Source: Armatimonadota bacterium
GTDB taxonomy: Bacteria; Sysuimicrobiota; Sysuimicrobiia; Sysuimicrobiales; Sysuimicrobiaceae
Reading direction: 5' to 3'
DNA length: 64,000 bases
Assembly: GCA_031432545.1 (NCBI GenBank)
Contig: JAVKGX010000008.1
Coordinates: forward strand, 1-64,000
Part shown: positions 34,310 through 42,800 of the stretch, piece by piece
Layout: the number at the start of each line of letters is the position of its first letter
How positions within the stretch are numbered: position 1 is the stretch's first letter
Notes under the pieces: generated by a model
Told to the model about the DNA's origin: nothing
The model's input: the letters and a program-made list of their open reading frames with translations, nothing else
Database searches by the model: none
Program-made: the position numbers and the translations under genes

Positions 34310-35092
34310 GTGGCAACCGTGGGAGCCGGCATCTACATCAAGACACCCGCTGAACTCGAGCGGATGCGTCGGGCGGGCCAGGTGGCGGCGCGAGCGCTCG
34401 CCGCGGTGGGCCAGGCGGTTCGTCCGGGGATCACGACCGGTGAGCTCGACGCGGTGGCGGAGGAAGCGATCCGCGCCGAGGGCGGTGTTCCCTCGTTCCT
34501 CGGCTATCGGGGGTTCCCGGCGAGCGCGTGCGTATCGGTGAACGACGAGATCGTCCACGGTATCCCTGGGCGCCGGGTCTTGCGCGAGGGCGACGTCGTC
34601 AAGGTCGACCTGGGGGTCTACCTGGACGGGTTCCACGGCGACCTGGCGGCTACGTTTCCCGTGGGCCGGATCGACCCCGGCCTGCGGAGGTTGCTCGGGG
34701 TCACCGAGGAGGCCCTGTACCGTGCGATCGACGTCGTGCGGCCGGGGGCGCGCTTGGGTGACATCGGATGGACGATCCAGTCGTTCGTCGAGTCGCACGG
34801 CTACTCGGTCGTCCGGGAGTTCGCCGGTCACGGCGTGGGGCGCTTCCTCCACGAAGACCCCCAGGTGCCGAACTTCGGGACCCGTGGCCGGGGCCTGGTT
34901 CTCCGCCCGGGGATCGTGCTGGCGATCGAGCCGATGGTGAACGCCGGGACGTGGCGGGCTAGGGTGGACGGCGACGGGTGGACCGTGCGCACCGCCGACG
35001 GACGGCCGTCGGCACACTTCGAACACACCGTCGCCGTCACCGAGGGCGGGTGCGAGGTGCTGACCCGTTTGGACGAAGAAGTCGGTTCCTGA
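34310..35092 (+). CDS. map: Methionine aminopeptidase type I
   Basis: A 260-residue dinuclear metalloenzyme that removes initiator methionine. Metal ligands are seen in VKVDLGVYLDGFHGDLAATF (two Asp), FAGHGVGRFLHEDPQV (His), LAIEPMVN (Glu) and SAHFEHTVAVTE (Glu). Start GTG 34310, three bases after adk; a second GTG at 34319 is possible. Confidence 0.96.
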   Translation: MATVGAGIYIKTPAELERMRRAGQVAARALAAVGQAVRPGITTGELDAVAEEAIRAEGGVPSFLGYRGFPASACVSVNDEIVHGIPGRRVLREGDVVKVDLGVYLDGFHGDLAATFPVGRIDPGLRRLLGVTEEALYRAIDVVRPGARLGDIGWTIQSFVESHGYSVVREFAGHGVGRFLHEDPQVPNFGTRGRGLVLRPGIVLAIEPMVNAGTWRARVDGDGWTVRTADGRPSAHFEHTVAVTEGGCEVLTRLDEEVGS

Positions 35093-35098
35093 TAACAT
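35069..35098 (+). promoter_or_regulatory. Possible internal promoter for infA-rpmJ-rpsM
   Basis: TTGGAC at 35069-35074, 18-base spacer, TAACAT at 35093-35098, in an unusually AT-rich spot (AACATATTGGTTTG) between map and infA. The -35 match is poor. Confidence 0.35.
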
Positions 35099-35137
35099 AT
35101 TGGTTTGTGCGGTCGCTAGACGACACGGCGGGGGCGG

Positions 35138-35359
35138 ATGTCGGCCAAGGAAGACGTCATCGAGGTCGAAGGGACGGTGGTGGAGGTCCTGCCGAACGCG
35201 ATGTTTCGCGTCGAGCTGCACAGCGGCCACCGGGTCCTCGCCCACATCTCGGGCAAGATGCGGATCCACTTCATCCGGATCTCGCCCGGAGACCGCGTCA
35301 AGGTGGAGCTGTCGCCCTACGACCCGACGCGCGGCCGCATCACGTATCGGTATCGGTAG
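35138..35359 (+). CDS. infA: Translation initiation factor IF-1
   Basis: A 73-residue OB-fold factor that blocks the A site during initiation: [40 protein letters not shown] and [24 protein letters not shown]. Length is the family norm. Confidence 0.97.
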   Translation: MSAKEDVIEVEGTVVEVLPNAMFRVELHSGHRVLAHISGKMRIHFIRISPGDRVKVELSPYDPTRGRITYRYR

Positions 35360-35418
35360 CGAAGGTGAGCGGGCGGGGTCGCCTCTGCTCGGTCGCGAGG
35401 TGTGGATGAGGTGCGGTC

Positions 35419-35532
35419 ATGAAGGTGCGCGCGTCCGTCAGGAAGATGTGTGAGAAATGCAAGATCATCCGTCGGCATGGACGGGTACGGGTGATCTGCG
35501 AGAACCCCAAGCACCGGCAGAAGCAGGGCTAG
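35419..35532 (+). CDS. rpmJ: 50S ribosomal protein L36
   Basis: A 37-residue zinc protein: [19 protein letters not shown], then [15 protein letters not shown]. Ligands C11, C14, C27 and H32 make this the zinc (C+) form. It lies between infA and rpsM, its standard place. Confidence 0.97.
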   Translation: MKVRASVRKMCEKCKIIRRHGRVRVICENPKHRQKQG

Positions 35533-35556
35533 CGGGGATCGACGACGGAGGTTCGG

Positions 35557-35940
35557 ATGGCGAGGATCGCGGGAGTGGACCTTCCGCGCGACAAGCGGGT
35601 AGAGGTCGCGCTGACCTACATCTACGGGATCGGACGTTCGCGCGCCTACGACGTCATCATGCGGGCGGGCGTCAGCCCCGACACGCGCGTGCGGAACCTG
35701 ACGGAGGAGGAGGTCTCGCGCCTGCGCGACACGATCGAGCGCCACTACAAAGTGGAGGGGGATCTGCGCCGGGACGTCGCGATGAGCATCCGGCGGCTGG
35801 TCGAGATCGGCAGCTACCGTGGGCTGCGGCACAAGCGGGGGCTGCCGGTGCGCGGCCAGCGCACCCGGACGAACGCGCGCACGCGCAAGGGGCCCAAAAA
35901 GACGGTCGGCATCAAGAAGAGGGTCGCGGCCAAGAAGTAA
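35557..35940 (+). CDS. rpsM: 30S ribosomal protein S13
   Basis: A 127-residue head protein contacting P-site t[29 protein letters not shown], then [33 protein letters not shown] precedes the ATG. Confidence 0.97.
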   Translation: MARIAGVDLPRDKRVEVALTYIYGIGRSRAYDVIMRAGVSPDTRVRNLTEEEVSRLRDTIERHYKVEGDLRRDVAMSIRRLVEIGSYRGLRHKRGLPVRGQRTRTNARTRKGPKKTVGIKKRVAAKK

Positions 35941-35957
35941 GCGACCGGGAGGTCTGG

Positions 35958-36347
35958 ATGGCGAAAAGAGGGACGCGGGGACGGCGCCGCGAGCGCAAGA
36001 ACGTGCCGATGGGGCGGGCCCACATCCAGTCGACGTTCAACAACACCGTCGTCACGATCACCGACCCCAAGGGCAACGTGCTGTCGTGGGCAAGCGCTGG
36101 AACCCAGGGGTTCAAGGGGTCGCGCAAGGGCACCCCGTTTGCCGCGGGGCTGGCGGCGGAGGCCGCCGCCCGCAAGGCCATGGAGCACGGCGTGCGCCAC
36201 GTCGAGGTGTACGTGAAGGGCCCGGGCTCAGGCCGCGAAGCCGCGATCCGTTCGCTGCAGGCGGCGGGGCTGGACATCAGCCTGATCAAGGACGTGACGC
36301 CGGTGCCGCACAACGGCTGTCGGCCGCCCAAGCGCCGCAGGGTCTAG
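35958..36347 (+). CDS. rpsK: 30S ribosomal protein S11
   Basis: A 129-residue platform protein: [41 protein letters not shown] and the C-terminal [18 protein letters not shown]. Start ATG 35958 with GGGAGG upstream. Confidence 0.97.
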   Translation: MAKRGTRGRRRERKNVPMGRAHIQSTFNNTVVTITDPKGNVLSWASAGTQGFKGSRKGTPFAAGLAAEAAARKAMEHGVRHVEVYVKGPGSGREAAIRSLQAAGLDISLIKDVTPVPHNGCRPPKRRRV

Positions 36348-36472
36348 TGCCCCGACGAACAGCAACACCCCGCAATCAGGCTGAGAGGCGGGGTCGCGGA
36401 CAGAGAGGAGACCGGCGGAAGACCGCCGGGCGGATCCGTCCGCGGACGTAGCCTGAAACGGAGGCAGTCTCG
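36348..36472 (+). promoter_or_regulatory. Structured leader before rpsD
   Basis: Two hairpins: ACCCCGC (36367-36373) with GCGGGGT (36388-36394), and CGGCGG-aaga-CCGCCG near 36413-36428, followed by CGGATCCG/TCCGCGG. The gap is the only sizeable one within the alpha operon and could be an S4-responsive leader; no known class was matched. Confidence 0.4.
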
Positions 36473-37096
36473 ATGGGCAGGTACCACGACGCGGTGTGCC
36501 GGCTGTGCCGCCGCGAGGGGCTGAAGCTGTACCTGAAAGGGGACAAGTGTTTCACGGACAAGTGCCCGGTGGCCAAGCGACCGACGCAGCCGGGCGTGCA
36601 CCCGCCATCGCGGCGCAAGGCGTCGGAGTTCGCCGTACGGCTGCGCGAGAAGCAGAAGCTGCGCCGCATTTACGGCGTGTACGAGGAGCAGTTCAAGCGC
36701 TACTTCCAGCAGGCGGCGAAGGCCAAGGGGGTCACCGGCACCCGCCTGCTCCAGCTGCTGGAGACGCGCCTCGACAACGTCGTCTACCGCTTGGGCTTGG
36801 CATCGTCGCGCAAGGAGGCACGGCAGGCCGTGACGCACGGGCACGTCAGCGTCGATGGCCGCAGGGTGACGGTTCCCTCCTACCAGGTTAGGCCCGGACA
36901 GGTCGTCGCGCTGACGCCGAGGGGCACGCGGAACACGCGCATCCGCACGCTGGTGGAAGGCGGTACCCGCCAACCCCCGTCCTGGCTGGAGTTCGACCCG
37001 GAGCGGCTCCAGGGTCGCGTGCTGGCGCTGCCTGCACGTGAGGAGATCGATGTGCCCGTACAAGAGCAGTTGATCGTCGAGTACTACTCGAGATAA
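36473..37096 (+). CDS. rpsD: 30S ribosomal protein S4
   Basis: A 207-residue primary assembly protein. The N-terminal zinc site is present ([16 protein letters not shown]), and the S4 RNA-binding domain has [38 protein letters not shown]4 often represses the alpha operon. Confidence 0.97.
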   Translation: MGRYHDAVCRLCRREGLKLYLKGDKCFTDKCPVAKRPTQPGVHPPSRRKASEFAVRLREKQKLRRIYGVYEEQFKRYFQQAAKAKGVTGTRLLQLLETRLDNVVYRLGLASSRKEARQAVTHGHVSVDGRRVTVPSYQVRPGQVVALTPRGTRNTRIRTLVEGGTRQPPSWLEFDPERLQGRVLALPAREEIDVPVQEQLIVEYYSR

Positions 37097-37153
37097 CGGC
37101 GCGTCGCGGGTGGGACGACGCCTGCCTCGACCGCCCACCGGAGGTTTCTTGCG

Positions 37154-38104
37154 ATGAGCATCTTCCAATTGTGGGAACTCAGCAAGCCGAGAGTCGAGTA
37201 CGCGGAGTTGTCCGACACGTACGGGAAGCTCGTGGTCGAACCCCTGGACCGGGGCTTCGGGACCACCATCGGCAACGCGCTGCGGCGCGTGCTGCTGTCG
37301 TCGGTGCCCGGTGCGGCCGTCACTTCGGTGAAGATCGAGGGCGTGCTGCACGAGTTCAGCACCGTGCCCGGCGTGGTCGAAGACGTCACGCAGATCATCC
37401 TGAACCTGAAGGAGCTCACCCTCCGCCTGCACACCGACAAGCCGAAACTGCTCCGTCTGGAAGCCAAGGGCAAGCGTGAGGTCACCGCCGGCGACATCCA
37501 GCCCGATGCCGAGGTGGAGATCCTGAACCCAGATCTCCCCATCGCTACGATCGACAAGCGTGACGCCAAACTGTCGATGGAGATCGTCGTGGAGCGCGGA
37601 AAGGGATATGTGCCCGCCGAGAAGCATCGGAAGAGCGAGCACGTCATCGGCGTGATCCCGGTCGACTCGATCTTCTCGCCGGTTCAGAAGGTGAACTACG
37701 TCGTCGAGGACACACACGTCGGGATCGGGGGCGAGCTCGAACGGCTGGTGCTCGAAGTGTGGACGAACGGGGCGGTGCGCCCCGATGACGCAATCGCGCA
37801 GTCGTCCAAGCTCCTCATCGACCATTTCCGGCTCATCAGCGGCATCGGCGAAGAGGATGGCAGTCTGGAGGCGGCAAGCGGCGATCCCGAGCAGGCGCGG
37901 CTTTTGGCGTCGCCGATCGAGGATCTCGAGCTGTCGGTGCGTCCGTACAACTGCCTGAAGCGGGCGAACATCCATACGATCGGCGATCTCGTCCAGCGCA
38001 CCGAAGAAGAGATTGCCAACGTCAAGAACTTCGGCCGCAAGTCGCTGGAAGAGGTGGTCGAGAAGCTGGCGGCCGTGGGGCTGTCGCTGAAAAAGAGGGG
38101 GTAG
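37154..38104 (+). CDS. rpoA: DNA-directed RNA polymerase subunit alpha
   Basis: A 316-residue alpha. The N-terminal dimer domain contains FGTTIGNALRRVLLSSVPGAAV; the C-terminal domain (about residues 250-316) contains LELSVRPYNCLKRANIHTIGDLV with the Arg equivalent to E. coli R265. GGAGGT is ten bases before the ATG. Confidence 0.97.
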   Translation: MSIFQLWELSKPRVEYAELSDTYGKLVVEPLDRGFGTTIGNALRRVLLSSVPGAAVTSVKIEGVLHEFSTVPGVVEDVTQIILNLKELTLRLHTDKPKLLRLEAKGKREVTAGDIQPDAEVEILNPDLPIATIDKRDAKLSMEIVVERGKGYVPAEKHRKSEHVIGVIPVDSIFSPVQKVNYVVEDTHVGIGGELERLVLEVWTNGAVRPDDAIAQSSKLLIDHFRLISGIGEEDGSLEAASGDPEQARLLASPIEDLELSVRPYNCLKRANIHTIGDLVQRTEEEIANVKNFGRKSLEEVVEKLAAVGLSLKKRG

Positions 38105-38114
38105 CGCGGATCAC

Positions 38115-38471
38115 ATGGGGACGGGTGCCAAGGCGCGCAAGCTGAACCGCGACACCGGGGAACGCCGGGCGCTGTTCCGCGACCTCGTGACGGCTCTGAT
38201 CCGGCACGAGCGGATTCGGACGACCGAGCCGAAGGCCAAGGAGGCGAAGAAGATCGCCGACAAGCTGATTGCCCGCGCGCGGGCGAACACCCTCCACGCC
38301 CGGCGCCAAGTTGCCCGGCTGATCCAGGACGAGGAGGCACTGCGAAAGCTGTTCGACACCGTGGCTCCGCGCTACGAGCCTAACCGTGGCGGGTATACGC
38401 GCGTGGTGAAGGATCGCCCCCGGCGTGGAGACTCGGCGCCGATGGCCTATCTGGAGCTGGTCGAGAAGTAG
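38115..38471 (+). CDS. rplQ: 50S ribosomal protein L17
   Basis: A 118-residue tunnel-exit protein: KLNRDTGERRALFRDLVTALIRHERIRTTEPKAKE and the C-terminal RGDSAPMAYLELVEK. Ends the alpha operon; the ECF transporter genes start six bases later. Confidence 0.97.
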   Translation: MGTGAKARKLNRDTGERRALFRDLVTALIRHERIRTTEPKAKEAKKIADKLIARARANTLHARRQVARLIQDEEALRKLFDTVAPRYEPNRGGYTRVVKDRPRRGDSAPMAYLELVEK

Positions 38472-38477
38472 GCTTCC

Positions 38478-39371
38478 GTGGATGCGCGCGTTCTGCGGCC
38501 GGACGCACAGCGGGTGGCGGACGGCGCAACGCCTCCTCTGATCGAGGTCCGCAACCTCACCCATGTCTACCACAAGGGCACCCCGCAGGAAGTCCGTGCG
38601 CTGCACGACGTGTCGTTGCGCATCGACAGGGGCGAGTTCGTGGCGATCGTCGGAGGCAACGGTTCCGGCAAGTCCACACTGGCCAAGCACCTCAACGCTC
38701 TCCTCCTCCCCACCGAAGGCATCGTCCTCGTAGAGGGTCTGGACACGCGCGATCCGCAGTCGGTGTGGGAGATCCGGCGGCGCGTCGGAATGGTGTTCCA
38801 GAACCCCGACAACCAGATCGTCGCGACGGTCGTCGAGGAGGACGTGGCCTTCGGCCCCGAGAACCTAGGGCTGCCCCCCGAGGAGATCGGCCGTCGCGTG
38901 GAGGAGGCGCTGCGCACGGTGGGCCTAGCGGATCTCCGGCGACGGGAACCGCACCTGCTGTCCGGCGGCCAGAAGCAGCGCGTCGCGATCGCTGGGATCC
39001 TGGCGATGCGGCCGGCGTGCATCGTCTTTGACGAGGCCACGACGATGCTGGATCCGGAGGGGCGCCGGGAGGTCTTGGAGACCGCCCACCGGCTGCGCAG
39101 CACCGAAGGCATCACGATCCTGCACATCACGCACAACATGGAAGAGGCGGCCACCGCCGACCGCGTCGTCGTGCTCGCCGCAGGACAGGTCGTCTTGGAC
39201 GGGCCGCCGGCCGAGGTGTTCGCCGACGCCGACCGCCTTCGCCGGTTGCGGTTGCGCGCCCCGGAGATGGCCGAGCTGGCGGGCTGTCTGGCGGCGCGGG
39301 GCGTCGCGCTGCGCTCTCGCCCGCTCGACGTGGACGGCCTGGCCCGCGAGATCCTCGGGGCGTGGAAATGA
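38478..39371 (+). CDS. ecfA1: ECF transporter ATPase EcfA1
   Basis: A 297-residue ABC ATPase of an energy-coupling factor module for vitamin or metal uptake. Walker A GGNGSGKST (about residues 57-65), Q-loop FQNPDNQIVA, signature LSGGQKQRVAIAG, Walker B CIVFDEATTMLDP, and H-loop ITHNM. DEATTMLDP is characteristic of EcfA1. GTG 38478; overlaps ecfA2 by four bases. Confidence 0.94.
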   Translation: MDARVLRPDAQRVADGATPPLIEVRNLTHVYHKGTPQEVRALHDVSLRIDRGEFVAIVGGNGSGKSTLAKHLNALLLPTEGIVLVEGLDTRDPQSVWEIRRRVGMVFQNPDNQIVATVVEEDVAFGPENLGLPPEEIGRRVEEALRTVGLADLRRREPHLLSGGQKQRVAIAGILAMRPACIVFDEATTMLDPEGRREVLETAHRLRSTEGITILHITHNMEEAATADRVVVLAAGQVVLDGPPAEVFADADRLRRLRLRAPEMAELAGCLAARGVALRSRPLDVDGLAREILGAWK

Positions 39372-40363
39372 TTTCCTCGTTCGCCCGCAGGAAATCGGGG
39401 AGGGTCGGTGCGCTGGCGACGGAGACCTCGCCGGTTACGACACTCGCGGAGCCGCATGCACGCCCCCTGCTCGCGTGCGAGAACCTGAGTCATGTTTACT
39501 TCAGGGGGACGCCCCTGGAGTCCGTGGCCCTGCGGGACGTCACACTGGCGGTGCGGCGGGGCGAATTCGTCGGCCTCGTGGGGCCGACCGGATCGGGCAA
39601 GTCGACACTGGTCCAGCACTTCAACGGGTTGCTGCGGCCCACCGCCGGCCGGGTGCTCGTCGACGGAGCCGACATCCACGGGCCCGGCGTCAGCCTGCGG
39701 CAGGTCCGACGCAAGATCGGGTTGCTGTTCCAGTACCCGGAGCACCAGCTCTTCGAGGAGACGGTGGCCGACGACGTGGCCTTCGGTCCCCGCAACCTCG
39801 GCCTCGACCCGGAGGAAGTGGAACGGCGTGTCCGCGACTCCTTGCACCTGGTCGGCCTGGACCCGGACGCGTTCGGGAAGCGCTCGCCCTTCTCCCTCTC
39901 CGGAGGGGAGATGCGGCGCGTCGCGATCGCGGGGGTGCTGGCGATGCGGCCGGAGGTGCTGATCCTCGACGAGCCGACTGCGGGACTGGATCCCGTGGGC
40001 CGTGACGAGATCCTGGAGCGGATCGCGGCCTTCCGCGCGCGAGAGGCGACCACGGTGATTTTCGTCTCGCACAGCATGGACGACGTGGCAAGGTTGTGCG
40101 ACCGCGTGGTCGTGCTGCACGGGGGTCGGGTGTTCCTGGACGCCCCGACCCGCACGGCGTTCTCCCAGGCGGAGCGCCTGCGGGAGATCGGCCTGGATGT
40201 ACCGAGGGCCGCCGCCCTGTTGCTGCGGCTGCGCTCGGCCGGTCTGCCGGTCCGTGCCGACCGGCTCACGCTGGAGGAGGCGTGCGAAGAGATCGCCTCG
40301 GCGCTGCGGCGCGCTCCGGGCTCCGGCCGCCGACGGTCGACTGACGATGGAACTCCTGCGTAA
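39368..40363 (+). CDS. ecfA2: ECF transporter ATPase EcfA2
   Basis: A 331-residue partner ATPase. Walker A GPTGSGKST, Q-loop FQYPEHQLFEETV (typical of EcfA2), signature LSGGEMRRVAIAG, Walker B VLILDEPTAGLDP, H-loop VSHSM. The first 30 residues are an extension. ATG 39368 overlaps the ecfA1 stop (ATGA). Confidence 0.94.
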   Translation: MISSFARRKSGRVGALATETSPVTTLAEPHARPLLACENLSHVYFRGTPLESVALRDVTLAVRRGEFVGLVGPTGSGKSTLVQHFNGLLRPTAGRVLVDGADIHGPGVSLRQVRRKIGLLFQYPEHQLFEETVADDVAFGPRNLGLDPEEVERRVRDSLHLVGLDPDAFGKRSPFSLSGGEMRRVAIAGVLAMRPEVLILDEPTAGLDPVGRDEILERIAAFRAREATTVIFVSHSMDDVARLCDRVVVLHGGRVFLDAPTRTAFSQAERLREIGLDVPRAAALLLRLRSAGLPVRADRLTLEEACEEIASALRRAPGSGRRRSTDDGTPA

Positions 40364-41159
40364 CCTCACGATCGGTCAGTACGTCCCGCGCCCGTCGGCG
40401 GTACACCGACTTGACCCGCGCACCAAGATCCTCGCCACCACCGCCGTCATGGTCGTCGTGTTCGCCGTCCGGGACTTCGCCGGCTTCGGGGTCTTCGCCG
40501 TGCTGCTGGTGGCGTTGATCGCTGTCTCTCGGATCCCACCGGCGTTCGTCGTGCGCGGACTGCGTCCGATCTGGTTCCTGTTGCTACTGACGCTGGTCCT
40601 GCAGATCTTCTTCGGTGGGCAGTCGGGCGGCACGGTGCTGGCGCGGTGGGGACCGTTTGTCGCCACCCACGAGGGGTTGATGCAGGGGCTGTTCGTGACC
40701 GCACGGCTGGTGCTGCTCGTCGTCGCGACGTCGATGCTGACCTTCACGACCTCGCCGGTCGAACTGGCCGACGGTATGGAGCGGCTGCTCAACCCGTTTC
40801 GGCGGATCGGGGTGCCGGCGCACGAGCTGGCGATGATGACGACGATCGCCCTGCGGTTCATCCCCACGCTCGTGGAGGAGACCGAGAAGATCATGAAGGC
40901 GCAGATGGCGCGCGGCGCCGAACTCGACACCGGCGGTCCGTTCAGGCGCGCGCGGGCTCTGATTCCGATCCTGGTGCCCCTCTTCGTCAGTGCCTTTCGG
41001 CGTGCGGACGAGCTCGCACTGGCGATGGAGGCCCGATGCTACCGTGGGGGCGAGGGCCGGACGCGGATGAAACAACTACGCTATCGACCGGCGGATCTGG
41101 CTGCCGGATTCGTCGTGCTGCTGGCGAGCGTCGCCGTGCTCCTGCCCGGCCGCGTGTAG
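40347..41159 (+). CDS. ecfT: ECF transporter transmembrane subunit EcfT
   Basis: A 270-residue membrane scaffold with about six spans. The cytoplasmic coupling helices carry the two Ala-Arg-Gly-type motifs AQMARGA and AMEARCY. It starts 17 bases inside ecfA2. No substrate-binding S subunit is nearby, so this is a shared (group II) module used by S components encoded elsewhere. Confidence 0.93.
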   Translation: MELLRNLTIGQYVPRPSAVHRLDPRTKILATTAVMVVVFAVRDFAGFGVFAVLLVALIAVSRIPPAFVVRGLRPIWFLLLLTLVLQIFFGGQSGGTVLARWGPFVATHEGLMQGLFVTARLVLLVVATSMLTFTTSPVELADGMERLLNPFRRIGVPAHELAMMTTIALRFIPTLVEETEKIMKAQMARGAELDTGGPFRRARALIPILVPLFVSAFRRADELALAMEARCYRGGEGRTRMKQLRYRPADLAAGFVVLLASVAVLLPGRV

Positions 41160-41244
41160 GGGAGATCAGGGGGCTGAGGTTGGGAACGACCGGTGGGCGT
41201 GACCTCCCGGGTTGCCGGGACGGGGGCGCTGCGGCCTGTGTCCG

Positions 41245-42006
41245 ATGCGAACGATCCGGCTCACCGTAGCCTACGACGGCACAGACTACGCGGGCTGGCA
41301 GCTGCAGCCGCGCCGCCCGTCGATCCAAGGCGAACTGGAGAGGGCGGTCCGGGCGGTTACCGGATCCCATGCCCGGGTGATCGGGGCCGGCCGCACGGAC
41401 GCGGGGGTGCACGCGATCGGCCAGGTGGCCCACTTCCTCACTTCCTCCGACCTGCCGGGTGCCAGCTTCGTGGCGGCCTTGAATCACTTCCTGCCGCCGC
41501 AGATCGCTGTCCGTGCGGCCGCAGACGCCGCAGATGGATTCCACGCGCGCCGGGATGCCGTCGCACGCTGCTACCGATACCTGGTCTGGAACCGGCCGGG
41601 CCGCAATCCGCTCTTGCGCGACCGTGCATTGTTCTGGGATGGGGATCTGGACTTCGACCGCATGCGCGCGGCCGCCCGGCACATGATGGGGCAACACGAC
41701 TTCGCGGCGCTGCATGCGACTGGCAGCCGGCCGCACTCGACGGTATGTGAGGTGCGCCGCATCGAGCTGCGGCGGCAGGGCTCTCTGGTCATAGTCGACG
41801 TCGAGGCGGACCGCTTCCTGCGGCACATGGTCCGCATCATGGTGGGGACATTGCTGGAAGTCGGCAGCGGGAAGCGGCCACCCGACAGCATCCCCGACCT
41901 GCTGGGATCGGGCGACAGCCAGCGCGCGGGACCGGTCGTCGCCGCCTGTGGGTTGTACCTGATGCGGGTCGCCTATCCAGAGGACCGGCGTCCGCCCCAC
42001 GGGTGA
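41245..42006 (+). CDS. truA: tRNA pseudouridine38-40 synthase
   Basis: A 253-residue TruA that modifies the anticodon arm. The catalytic Asp is in GAGRTDAGVHA (residues 49-59); other motifs are VAYDGTDYAGWQ, FHARRDAVARCYRYLVWN and FLRHMVRIMVGTLLEVG. ATG 41245 is chosen to match the family start; an upstream ATG at 41212 exists. Follows the ecf genes as in Firmicutes, but rplM-rpsI do not follow. Confidence 0.95.
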   Translation: MRTIRLTVAYDGTDYAGWQLQPRRPSIQGELERAVRAVTGSHARVIGAGRTDAGVHAIGQVAHFLTSSDLPGASFVAALNHFLPPQIAVRAAADAADGFHARRDAVARCYRYLVWNRPGRNPLLRDRALFWDGDLDFDRMRAAARHMMGQHDFAALHATGSRPHSTVCEVRRIELRRQGSLVIVDVEADRFLRHMVRIMVGTLLEVGSGKRPPDSIPDLLGSGDSQRAGPVVAACGLYLMRVAYPEDRRPPHG

Positions 42007-42039
42007 GGTCTGCTGGTGGGTGGACGTCCTCGCGGCAGA

Positions 42040-42068
42040 CTGTCCGTTGTCCCCGTGGGGCTTATAAT
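42040..42068 (+). promoter_or_regulatory. Promoter for CAU tRNA
   Basis: A perfect TATAAT at 42063-42068 lies nine bases before the tRNA; the best -35 is CTGTCC at 42040-42045 with a 17-base spacer. Confidence 0.6.
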
Positions 42069-42076
42069 GGCCGTTG

Positions 42077-42151
42077 GGGCCCGTAGCTCAAGGGTAGAGC
42101 GCCCGGCTCATAACCGGTGGGTTCCTGGTTCGAGCCCAGGCGGGCCCACCA
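42077..42151 (+). tRNA. tRNA with CAU anticodon (Met or Ile2)
   Basis: Acceptor GGGCCCG (42077-42083) pairs with CGGGCCC (42141-42147); A discriminator and encoded CCA at 42149-42151. Anticodon loop CTCATAA gives CAU. The G1-C72 pair excludes initiator tRNA; elongator Met and lysidine-type Ile2 cannot be separated by eye. One mismatch closes the outer anticodon stem. Confidence 0.93.
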
Positions 42152-42178
42152 ACGTCTCGTGCCGACACTCGTTGTTGC

Positions 42179-42402
42179 TCACACGCGGCCGACCGAGGCG
42201 GCACGGCGGCTGGCCTCGGGGTGTGGCCCGTCGTAGATGCAGTACGTCTTTCGCTTGTCCTCAGTGACGTATAGGAGTGCACCCACGTGACCCCGAGATC
42301 CGCGTTGCTGCCCACAACCGTCAGGCAGGTCGCAGCCCCTTCGTCGGTTGCCGGGGTGTGCAACCTGTCGCGGAATGTGCTCTCCACCGGGTATCTCGGC
42401 AT
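42179..42402 (-). pseudogene. DUF4242 (SCO4226-type) protein gene, frameshifted and shortened
   Basis: From ATG 42402 (with GAGGAGGGA upstream) one frame gives MPRYPVESTFRDRLHTP...GVTWVHSY; the frame then shifts by about two extra bases near 42273-42278, and the adjacent frame continues VTEDKRKTYCIYDGPHPEASRRAA before a stop at 42179. Joined, this is the start and middle of a DUF4242 protein, a small family whose member SCO4226 binds nickel. About 15-20 C-terminal residues are missing. A base-call error could explain the shift but not the shortened end. Confidence 0.75.
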
Positions 42403-42441
42403 CCGTCTCCCTCCTCGTTGTCGTCGACCGGTCGCGCAAGC

Positions 42442-42459
42442 GATGAAGCCGGCTTCATC
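42442..42459. promoter_or_regulatory. Perfect 18-bp palindrome
   Basis: GATGAAGCCGGCTTCATC is its own reverse complement. It sits 40 bases upstream of the DUF4242 start, between it and the LuxR-type remnant, where an operator would be expected. It lacks a T run, so a terminator is less likely. Confidence 0.5.
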
Positions 42460-42556
42460 GGGTCTCTTTTCGGGGACAATCCCCAAGTTGCGAGCCGCGC
42501 ACACCCCTGGTTTGCCGGCGAACTCGCCTACTGGCGCTGGGCTGGCGGCGAGCGCT

Positions 42557-42670
42557 TACGCGGAGATCGCGCGCCGGCTGCACCTGTCGCTCAAGACCGT
42601 CGAACACCACGTGTCGTCGGTGCTGTCGAAACTGGGCGTCCGCAGCCGTGCCGAAGCGGTCCGCGAGGGC
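42557..42670 (+). pseudogene. LuxR-type helix-turn-helix remnant
   Basis: Thirty-eight codons encode YAEIARRLHLSLKTVEHHV followed by SSVLSKLGVRSRAEAVREG, a nearly complete LuxR/GerE HTH. The sequence before it matches nothing and there is no sensible start, so this is the 3' relic of a regulator gene. The frame stays open to 42790 with no family resemblance. Confidence 0.7.
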
Positions 42671-42787
42671 GACCCGCCGCGGGCTGGTGGGCGGATGATC
42701 CGTGGGATCGCTCCCGGGCGGTCGGATGCGCGCCGCGGACCGGTGCGCCCTGTTCTCGGTGGGCACCCATCCCCGACCCTGACCCTG

Positions 42788-42793
42788 TAGACT
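42788..42793 (+). promoter_or_regulatory. Possible -10 box giving a leaderless menG transcript
   Basis: TAGACT ends eight bases before the GTG at 42801 and no ribosome binding site exists, so transcription may begin at the start codon. No convincing -35 was found. Confidence 0.4.
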
Positions 42794-42800
42794 AGTCTGC

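Larger units (their letters stand above)
42152..42800. other. Degenerate region between tRNA and menG
   Basis: This 650-base stretch has no intact gene. It holds a frameshifted DUF4242 gene on the minus strand, an 18-base palindrome, a LuxR-type HTH remnant on the plus strand, and a -10 box for menG at the right end. The other open frames here have no family resemblance. Confidence 0.7.

Noticed and set aside
42077-42151. Initiator tRNA-fMet
   Set aside because: It has a G1-C72 pair rather than the unpaired position 1-72 typical of initiators.
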